Of a stretch of 64,000 bases of DNA, positions 56,916 to 64,000 are shown one piece after another (positions within the stretch are counted from its first letter, which is position 1; every line of letters starts with the position of its first letter). The notes below the pieces were generated by a model that was given only the letters and a program-made list of their open reading frames with translations, did no database searches and was not told the DNA's origin. The stretch covers positions 11,103,118-11,167,117 of the forward strand of contig CM064670.1 of assembly GCA_032717465.1 (NCBI GenBank), read 5' to 3'. A program made the translations under genes and the position numbers. The DNA is from Coenobita brevimanus (lineage: Eukaryota; Arthropoda; Malacostraca; Decapoda; Coenobitidae).

Positions 56916-59087
56916 ATGGCTACTACTGTATTTTTACAGGAAGCCAAAGAAATGGGTCTTTCGGACCCAACCGAAATTAAAGAATACATACTCTCACGGC
57001 ATAATCAGGAGCAGCAGCGCGAGAATGATGCCCGTGAAGAGCGTAAGATTCAGCGCGAATACGAACGTGAGGAACGAGAGAAAGAACGAGAACATGAACT
57101 TGAAGTGCTGAAGCTCAAGCGAGATTCCTTGGCTTCAGACACGTCTGGTGCAGTTGGTCCAAGCTCCACGAGCGTTCTCCCTGCACATGTCCTGGTGACC
57201 CCACGCATCAAGCTTCCTTCATACAAGGAAAGCGAGCGAATCGAGCCGTACATAGCTCGTTTTGAGGACATGGCAGACATGTATCAACTGGATGAGGCAG
57301 CTAAGCGGCTTCAGTTTCTTAGCCTATTTGAGGGCCCTGCCCTCGATATTCTCCACAGAATTCGTGGAGACAATCTCACATATGAGATGATGAAAGCTGC
57401 ACTCATTAAGGCGTATGGTCTCACAGTAGATGACGCCAAAGTTCAGTTCATGCGAGCTCATCTCCAAGACAAGGAGACAGCTGTTCAGTTCCTTGATCGT
57501 CTCACAGCTTACTTAAATGAGTGGATGGAGAAAGATGAAACTCCTTCCACGCGTGAGGGGATAATTGACCTTATGCTGCGAACACAGCTAGAGAGGTCGT
57601 GGCCTGCTGAGCTCATAGCACAGCTTAAGATCTGCAAGGTGAAAGATGCCAGCCAAATGGCAGAAAAGGCTGACGCATTCTTTACTGCATACGGGTATCA
57701 AACTCGTAAGCAAAACACCTGGAGCAGAAAAGATACTGCCAAGTCTGGGAAGTCGTCTCAGACTGAACCCCAGCAACAAGGCCATTCTCAGAGTAATGGC
57801 CAAGGTCCAAAACCACAGTGGAAGGACCAGGGGCAAAACACTCAGAAACCTGAGTGGAAGGGGTACAACAAGTACCCTAATCAGCAGCAGTATCAGCCAC
57901 GCAACCGACCGTCGGGACAAACTTTTTCACCACCAGCTCAAAAGAGGCAGGAAGCGAACGCAGCCTTCATTCCTCAGCAGCAGCCTGGTGGTCACGTCCC
58001 TACCAGTGTGGGTACTTCCCCACAGTTCACTAGTCCCACAGTGACAGTGAACCCCCCTCCACAGATGGCCAATGTTCCATCTCCTTATAATTCACAAGGC
58101 ACAATGTTTGCCACATCAATTCAGCAGCCTCATGAGTGGCTAGCTGCTTCCTCCACAGGCCCTCCCACAGGTGAAAGTACCTTCCTTGTTCAGCCAGGGT
58201 TTGTGGAAGGCATTCCTGTGAAGGTCCTGAGAGACAATGGCTCCTCAGGTTGCTCTGTTAAGCAGAGTTTAGTTCGGTCTGAGCAGTATACAGGTCGACA
58301 GATCCATGCAAAGCTTATTGATGGATCAGTGAGATTGTTCCCTGAGGCATGTATCCAGGTGGCATCTCCATTTTATACTGGTACGACACTTGCAGTTGTC
58401 ATGCAAGAACCCTTATTTGAACTCATCATTGGAAATATTAATGGAGTCAAGGATAGTTGCTCCGATGACGCTACTCAGACTTCAGCTGCTGCGGTAACAC
58501 GAGCCATGACTGAGGCTCCAGACTGTGTCACCCCAGTGATCGTTGAATCGCCGCAAGATCTGATGTGTAGTCAACTTGTTGTACAAGAACAACATTCTGA
58601 CCCGACACTTGCTGCCGTGCGGAACAAACAAAAGGGTCGAGTGATAAAGTATTCAGGGGGAGGTCGAGCCAAGTTCCTTCGTAAACAAGGACGGCTCTAC
58701 CGTGAGTCACGAACACCCGAGGGCGAGGTTCGACTGCAGTTTGTCGTTCCCGCCAAGTACCGCCTAGCAGTGTTACAATGGGGTCATTGTTCAGCCTCAG
58801 GAGGTCACCTGGGCAAAAGGAAGACCCAGGGCCGTATCCGAGCTGACTTTTTCTGGCCAGGGATGGGACGAGACATAGATAGTTTTGTTTGTTCCTGCAG
58901 TGTGTGCCAAGGTATCACCACTAATCAGGGACATGCCCTTCCTGTGCCATTCATAACCACACCTGTAATCTCTGAGTCAGTTGAGAGACAGGGTAGTGGT
59001 GAAGTGGGTGCAGACCTGACGTCTCGCCCATTGGCCCCACAGGACACATTATGTCCAGGGCCTGTACATACATATTATGTACCGTAA
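56916..59087 (+). CDS. gag-pro: Gag-protease-integrase zinc-finger polyprotein, open frame, truncated pol
   Basis: 723 residues from ATG 56916 (GCGCCATGG) to TAA 59085. Residues 28-70 are a highly charged, probably coiled-coil segment (REERKIQREYEREEREKERE). Residues 95-250 are the Gag core (YIARFEDMADMYQLDEAAKR). Residues 255-360 are Gln/Pro/Asn-rich; no CCHC knuckle is present. The protease is around 425-515, with VLRDNGSSG where the family norm is RDTG, and ELIIGNINGV. Integrase HHCC zinc domain is 624-665: HCSASGGHL and CSCSVCQ. A tail of about 55 residues without homology follows and ends the frame. The Asn in the protease active site and loss of integrase core, RT and RNase H make it non-autonomous. 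Confidence 0.85.
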   Translation: MATTVFLQEAKEMGLSDPTEIKEYILSRHNQEQQRENDAREERKIQREYEREEREKEREHELEVLKLKRDSLASDTSGAVGPSSTSVLPAHVLVTPRIKLPSYKESERIEPYIARFEDMADMYQLDEAAKRLQFLSLFEGPALDILHRIRGDNLTYEMMKAALIKAYGLTVDDAKVQFMRAHLQDKETAVQFLDRLTAYLNEWMEKDETPSTREGIIDLMLRTQLERSWPAELIAQLKICKVKDASQMAEKADAFFTAYGYQTRKQNTWSRKDTAKSGKSSQTEPQQQGHSQSNGQGPKPQWKDQGQNTQKPEWKGYNKYPNQQQYQPRNRPSGQTFSPPAQKRQEANAAFIPQQQPGGHVPTSVGTSPQFTSPTVTVNPPPQMANVPSPYNSQGTMFATSIQQPHEWLAASSTGPPTGESTFLVQPGFVEGIPVKVLRDNGSSGCSVKQSLVRSEQYTGRQIHAKLIDGSVRLFPEACIQVASPFYTGTTLAVVMQEPLFELIIGNINGVKDSCSDDATQTSAAAVTRAMTEAPDCVTPVIVESPQDLMCSQLVVQEQHSDPTLAAVRNKQKGRVIKYSGGGRAKFLRKQGRLYRESRTPEGEVRLQFVVPAKYRLAVLQWGHCSASGGHLGKRKTQGRIRADFFWPGMGRDIDSFVCSCSVCQGITTNQGHALPVPFITTPVISESVERQGSGEVGADLTSRPLAPQDTLCPGPVHTYYVP

Positions 59088-59815
59088 GTTAAGGGGGAAG
59101 TTGAGAGGCGACTTGAGGCTATGGAAGACCCAAGTTTGCATAAGGATTCTCAGCTTCCCAGTACTAATAGAAGTACTGTAGGTTAAGGGGGAAGTTCGAG
59201 AGAGAATTCCGCAGAGGCGACTAGAGGCTATGGAAGACCCAAGTTTGCACAAGGATTCTCAGCTCCCCGATACTAATATAAGTACTGTAGGTTAAGGGGG
59301 AAGTTCGAGAGAGAACTCCGCAGAGGCGACTTGAGGCTATGGAAGACCCAAGTTTGCACAAGGATTCTCAGCTCCCCGATACTAATATAAGTACTGTAGG
59401 TTAAGGGGGAAGTTCGAGAGAGAACTCCGCAGAGGCGACTTGAGGCTATGGAAGACCCAAGTTTGCACAAGGATTCTCAGCTTCCCGGTACTAATATAAG
59501 TATTGTACTGCAGGTTAAGGGGGAAGTTCGAGAGAGAACTCCGCAGAGGCAACTCGAGGCATTGGAAGACCCGAGTTTGGACAAGGATTCTCAGCTTCCC
59601 AGTACTAATATAAGTACTGTAGGTTAAGGGGGAAGTGAGAACTCCGCAGAGGCGACTTGAGGCTATGGAAGACCCAAGTTTGCACAAGGATTCTCAGCTC
59701 TCCGATATTAATATAAGAACTGTAGGTTAAGGCACAGGTTGAGGACCCGTGTGCGGTTCGAGGCTATGGAAGACCCGAGTTTGCACAAGGATTCTCAGCT
59801 TGCTGACACTAATCG
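59088..59815 (+). repeat. 110-bp tandem array inside the LTR element
   Basis: About seven units. GTACTGTAGG or its variants fall at 59173, 59282, 59391, 59505, 59614 and 59717, giving steps of 109, 109, 114, 109 and 103. Each unit carries GGTTAAGGGGGAAGTTCGAG, CGCAGAGGCGACTTGAGG, CTATGGAAGACCCAAGTTTG and AAGGATTCTCAGCT. It begins at the stop codon and fills the place where RT and RNase H should be. Confidence 0.95.
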
Positions 59816-60407
59816 TGTGCTAAAATTAATGGCGACCTCGAGTGTACTTTTCGTAGCATGTACTGATTGCTAGGCAGAGAGAGTAATTGTAACGTAATAA
59901 GAATTTTGTCTCATTGACACTTTTGATGCTCCACCTTAATTGGTTTTGCAGGTTCAGCAATGGGTGTAGCAGTTTTGCTGTGCAGGCCAGCTGATCGTCT
60001 GCCGCACTCTGCCGCCTCTTCTCTGCCTTCGTCGTCGCTATATTATTATTTACTGTGTCATTTTACACGTAGGTACAGTTACACTACAACTGTCACACCT
60101 ACACCGTGTATTACATACACCACGCTACACAACAATTAGTTGTCAGTGTAAATGTAGCGAATTTTCGCTCAGTTTGACCTGAGTACAGGATTTTCACCAT
60201 CGTCATGGAGTTTTTCCCTCAACCTTGCTTCTATTAACGTAAATACGAGGTTTTTTCGCTCACTGGCGACTGCGACTTTCTCCTGTAGCAGGATAGCACA
60301 CACACCACAGTGTGAATCTTGTGCGAATGACTTAGGATGTGTACATATATATATATATCCACAAATTTTTTCCCATAAGGAAAAAATTTAACTTTGTAAG
60401 GGCGTAA
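59816..60407 (+). other. 3' internal region of the LTR element
   Basis: No frame. TGGCGACCTC at 59830-59839 repeats the first ten bases of the primer site. AAATTTTTTCC...GGAAAAAATTT at 60363-60389 is a perfect 11-bp stem. AAGGGCGTAA just before the 3' LTR is the only polypurine-tract candidate, and it is weak. Confidence 0.6.
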
Positions 60408-61459
60408 TGTCACGAATCAATCCGCGACATTTCCCTTTTGTGAGAAGCCACGAACTATTAGTGGAAAACTCACTGCGTATCGCTCAGCTAACCGTTTCTC
60501 CCTCCATTTCGGGGTACACTTTTCAAAACATTCGTCACTGTTTTCAAAAGTGACCGATTTAATGCACGTCACTAAGTGCTGTACTGAGCGATACTATTGT
60601 TTTCTTTATTGTTCGCCCCTGCTTGCACTTGACCGTTAAAAATGCGGCCTACTGCTTCCCCTTTTGTTCCCACGACTTACTCAGTCCGGTGTTTGCTGTG
60701 ACGGAGACAGGACCTGTGCAGCAGTGCGAGAGGTCAGCTAGTACCCAAACTCTGCTTACAGTTTCTCCAAGCTCCCACCTTTAGTTCTCCAGCTTTGGGT
60801 GATACATCGCATTCATTGACTAGTATTTCCTTTTTGTATTTTGTAGTCATAAGAGCTTAGTTAAGGTGTTTTTTCCTAGGCGTAAGTATTTAGCTTTTGT
60901 GTGAGTGAGTGAGTGCGTCTCATTTAATTTGATTTGAATTGAAACGTTAAATTTATTTTTTGTAATTAATAAATTTAACAGTTCTTTTTCTTGAGCTCAA
61001 TGTAAAGTAAAATCTTGTTTCATTTAATCCAAATTAAGCTTATTTTCCATATAGCTCCTAGCTGGCATAAACGTTTGCTTTCATAACTGGTACTTAGACC
61101 AGTCTTGTTGTATTAACTTAAAATCCGTTGTGCCAGGAGTTAATGCATCAGCAAGAACCTGATGTTATTATTATTAGTATTAGTTATTTATTGTCAGGGG
61201 TGAAGTAACTTTCTCCAGAGGCTAACAGTACAGTAATTCAGCAGTTGTGAGTAATTAGTCTCTGCTGTGTACCGTTGAGAAAGTTTATAAATTCTCGATC
61301 TTAGAGAATCGTAGCAAGTCAGCGTAAAGTAATCGTTGCTTGATGTAGCAAGACAATCATTGTCTCTGCTCTTCAATATTATTGAATATTATTATCAATT
61401 TAAATAACATTTAACCATTTATTTTAAAAACACCGTGATATTATAAAAACCCTGTGACA
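60408..61459 (+). repeat. 3' LTR
   Basis: TGTCACG at 60408, TGTGACA ending 61459. Differences from the 5' LTR include small indels near 60546 and 60965. Confidence 0.95.
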
Positions 61460-61464
61460 GTGGG

Positions 61465-61700
61465 AGAGAATGGAGTGTGTAGGAGCGGGCAGTATGAGAG
61501 GATGGAGTAGGTGGAAGTGGGCAGTGTAAAAGGATGGAGTTTGTGGGAGTGGGCAGTAGAGTGGATGGAATGTGTGGGAGTTGGTAGTGTGAGAGGATGG
61601 AATGTGTGGGAGTGGACAGTGTGAGAGGATGGAGAGTGTGGGAGTGGGCAGTGTGAGAGGATGGAATGTATGGGAGTGGGCAGAATGAGAGTGAGGTTTG
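61465..61700. repeat. 32-bp G-rich minisatellite
   Basis: About seven copies of TGTGGGAGTGGGCAGTGTGA plus GAGGATGGAATG. The LTR element inserted at its left edge. Confidence 0.85.
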
Positions 61701-61755
61701 TGATGTGTACTGTCTGTAAGTTAGAATATGGACTTTGTGGGTGGATGATTCGGGA

Positions 61756-61759
61756 GTGT

Positions 61760-61848
<89 letters not shown>
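61756..61848. repeat. (GT)n microsatellite
   Basis: About 90 bp of GT repeat. Confidence 0.98.
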
Positions 61849-61849
<1 letters not shown>

Positions 61850-62197
61850 AGGAGGTCAGTATGTAAGGGGTAGACTGTGAGGTGACGTGTAGGGGGGTGG
61901 GCTGCATGGGAGTTGAGTGTCTGAGGGCGGAGTGTTTGCGGGGAGTATGTGGGACCATAATGTGGGGAGCTTAAGCGTGTGGGGAGAAAATGGAAGATGT
62001 GTGGGGCGAACTTCAGAATAGTATGTGGGTGTGTAGAAGAAGTTAGGATATCAGGGGGTGGAGTGTGAGTCAAATTTTAAAAAAGTGTGAGGGTGAAGAC
62101 GGTGGAGGAGAAGTCGAAGAAAATGTGTTGGGCAGAGTGTGTGGGTGTATGAAGGGTGTCAGTGTGAAATGTGAGAAATGTGTGGAGTAATGGTGAG

Positions 62198-62200
<3 letters not shown>
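61849..62200. other. G-rich non-coding stretch
   Basis: Degenerate continuation of the GTGTGG-type sequence; no gene. Confidence 0.4.

Positions 62201-62249
<49 letters not shown>
62201..62249. repeat. (GT)n microsatellite
   Basis: About 48 bp of GT repeat at the 3' end of the minus-strand SINE; probably its tail. Confidence 0.97.
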
Positions 62250-62250
<1 letters not shown>

Positions 62251-62252
<2 letters not shown>

Positions 62253-62493
62253 TCACCGGGTCGGTCAGGATCACTAGATGGTCGTGATCGTCAGCTTTTA
62301 CCCTCCCGGAAGGGACCTGAGAGCTCATATAGTCCGATCTAACGACAAGGCTGTGACCTTTACACACGCACACACCCGTCCCCTTGCTCAAGGGGGTGAG
62401 TAACCATCCACTTCGTCAGTGAAACTTTTCGTAACTTGAGCGAGGCGCGAACTCTCGTCTACCAGATGGCAAGCGAGAACGTTACCACTGAGC

Positions 62494-62496
<3 letters not shown>
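62251..62496 (-). mobile_element. tRNA-derived SINE (tRNA-Gly-like head)
   Basis: Read on the minus strand it starts TGGCTCAGTGGTAACG (A box), then TTCTCGCTTGCCATC and GAGAGTTCGCGCCTCG (B-box position), in the order and spacing of tRNA-Gly lacking its first ten bases or so. A body of about 180 bp follows and ends in (AC)n. It would be transcribed by pol III and depend on a LINE. Confidence 0.75.

Positions 62497-62556
<60 letters not shown>
62497..62556. repeat. (GT)n microsatellite
   Basis: About 60 bp of GT repeat directly upstream of the SINE head. Confidence 0.97.
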
Positions 62557-62559
<3 letters not shown>

Positions 62560-62639
62560 TTGGTCGTGTGTATATGGAAGTGATTGAAAGCCTTGTGTAG
62601 GGACCAAAACGCAAAAGAATATCAAACAGAAACGGATGA

Positions 62640-62946
62640 AAGGAAACAAGAATAAAAGAATCAAAGTGAGAGGCAAAGAGAGAGGATGAAAGGACGGGCG
62701 AGTGATGCAGAGAGCGGCAGAGAGGAGAGGATTGATGGAGGGGAAGTAAGAGGAGAGGGGAGGGATGGAGAAAAGAGGAAGGGTGATGGGTAACCAAAGG
62801 AGGGGGAAGGAAGAGGAAGCCAGAAGGAAAAGGATGAAGGGAGGGGAAAGGGAAACAGGATTAGGACGGGAGGGGGAAGGAAGAGAGGAAGGGATGGAGA
62901 GAAGGGAAAAAGAAGAGGGAAGGTGGAAGGAAGAAGGGGAGATTGG

Positions 62947-62996
<50 letters not shown>

Positions 62997-63905
62997 GGAG
63001 ACATGGCGAGAGGATGAAAGAAAAGTTGAGAGGTGTGAAGAAATTCTGAAGAGTAGAGGAAGAGATGGAGGGGCAGGAAGAGAGAAAGAAAGGGAAAGAA
63101 AGGAGAGAGAGAGAAGGGGGAAAGACGACAAGGGATGGAGTGAAAAGAACGAGAATTGGAGAGGAAGGATTAGGGGAAGACGAAGGATGAAGAGAGAGGG
63201 GAAGAAAAAAAAAAAAAGGGAGGAAGAAAGAGGAGTTGAGGAGGAGAAAAGTATGGCTAGTGGAGGAGAGAGAAAGAAGATAGTGAACGGAAGGAGGGAG
63301 GAAGATGGATGAGAAGAAGATGGAAGAAGGAAAAGAGGATGAAAACGGAGGGAAAGGGGTGGAGGGAAGTATGAAGAGAGGTGGAAAGGTTATCAGGGAA
63401 GAAAGAAGGTGCAAGGGAAACGAATTAGTGGACAGAGAGGGGGAAAAAAAAAAAAAACAGGAAGGGAGGAGGAAGGAAAATGGAAAAAAAAAACTTTTAG
63501 GCAGAAGAAAGAAGAAAATTATGTGAGGAATGAGGAAAATAAAACTAATAAAGTGAAGCAGGAGAAAAAGAGGCTTAGAGGTTTTGAAGGAAGAAGTAGG
63601 GAATAACGAGGAAAAGGACAAGAAAAAATTGGGAAGGAGGAAAAGAGGAGGAAACAACAGGGAAAGAGGATAGGAGAGATTTGGGGAAGGAAAAGGGAAA
63701 AAGGTAGAGATGAGAGGGAAGAGAGTGTATGAGGAAGGTGGAGGAAAAAAGGAAAAAAGTGAAAGGAGGAGGGGAAGAAAATATGAGGAATGGAGGGAGA
63801 CAGTTGACGAGGATTGGAGAGAAGGGAAGGGAAAACGGAAGTAGGTAAGGACGGGAGAGAGAGTGAGAGAGAGAGAGAGAGAGGGAGAGAGAGAGAGAGA
63901 GAAAC
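62640..63905. repeat. polypurine block 5 with (AG)n
   Basis: About 1.25 kb almost all A and G on the plus strand, with (AG)n at 62953-62995 and 63869-63901. The 475-aa Ser/Leu/Phe/Pro frame on the minus strand comes from this composition and is not a gene. Confidence 0.92.
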
Positions 63906-64000
63906 GCACATGACATTCCTATACGCACCAATAAATACATACAGGCATTCGTATTTATACACATTCACTCACATCCAGCATGCACTCCTACATCACCAAC
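63906..64000. other. right edge, non-coding
   Basis: Short ACATAC-rich sequence; nothing recognised. Confidence 0.4.

Larger units (their letters stand above)
55462..61459 (+). mobile_element. LTR retroelement, Gmr1-like Ty3/gypsy, two LTRs, truncated pol
   Basis: LTRs of 1046 and 1052 bp start TGTCACGAATC and end CCCTGTGACA. The 5-bp target duplication GTGGG is at 55457-55461 and 61460-61464. I count roughly 15 differences between the LTRs, so the insertion is fairly young. Protease is followed directly by the integrase zinc finger, the order known from the Gmr1 clade, where integrase precedes RT. The integrase core, RT and RNase H are missing and a tandem array takes their place. It would need proteins in trans to move. 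Confidence 0.9.

Noticed and set aside
62482..63909. 475-aa minus-strand open frame rich in Ser, Leu, Phe and Pro
   Set aside because: It is the translation of a polypurine tract and a (GT)n array; no domain, and the opposite frames are equally open.

Overview
The window looks like gene-poor, repeat-rich nuclear DNA of a marine invertebrate, most likely a decapod crustacean. That inference rests on the mix of elements, not on a species marker. Microsatellites, (AC)n, (AG)n, (TA)n and (TAA)n, are dense and long. The non-LTR elements, the Ty3/gypsy elements, a 5S-derived SINE and TTAA-flanked piggyBac-like elements fit an arthropod. There are no operons, bacterial promoters or CRISPR arrays. 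Only one stretch looks like host coding sequence: a terminal exon near 2.66-3.47 kb for a Thr/Pro-rich, cysteine-rich, probably secreted protein.

Layout. 0-6 kb: the host exon and AT-rich flanks. 6-16 kb: a nested block. A minus-strand LINE (family B) is split by two inverted piggyBac-like elements, and by a plus-strand LINE (family A) inserted in its 5' UTR. 16-24 kb: microsatellites, a solo LTR, and a nearly intact non-LTR element with a Cys-rich N terminus and a restriction-like endonuclease C terminus, followed by twin hairpins and two copies of an inverted-repeat MITE family. 24.5-27.9 kb: a nearly intact family B LINE with one in-frame stop. 28-40 kb: a 0.4-kb (GT)n array, several long polypurine/polypyrimidine blocks with minisatellite structure, and two badly decayed LINE remnants. 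40-49 kb: a 5S-rRNA-derived SINE, then an RTE-like LINE with tandem 5' monomers, whose endonuclease is split by a 4-kb LTR retroelement (5' LTR, tRNA-Leu primer site, gag, protease). 49-55 kb: microsatellites and small repeats. 55.5-61.5 kb: an LTR retroelement with two LTRs of about 1.05 kb, a GTGGG target duplication and an open 723-aa Gag-protease-integrase-zinc-finger frame. It lacks RT and RNase H and carries a 110-bp tandem array. 61.5-64 kb: minisatellite, (GT)n, a tRNA-derived SINE and a purine-rich tract.

How the parts relate. The 5S SINE has the same 3' end as the RTE-like LINE 8 kb away, so that LINE family probably supplies its reverse transcriptase. Families A and B share 5' UTR sequence. 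The solo LTR at 17.8 kb belongs to the same family as the 55.5-kb element. The nesting gives a relative order of insertions. Coordinates of element ends come from reading by eye and may be off by a few bases unless a target duplication is cited.
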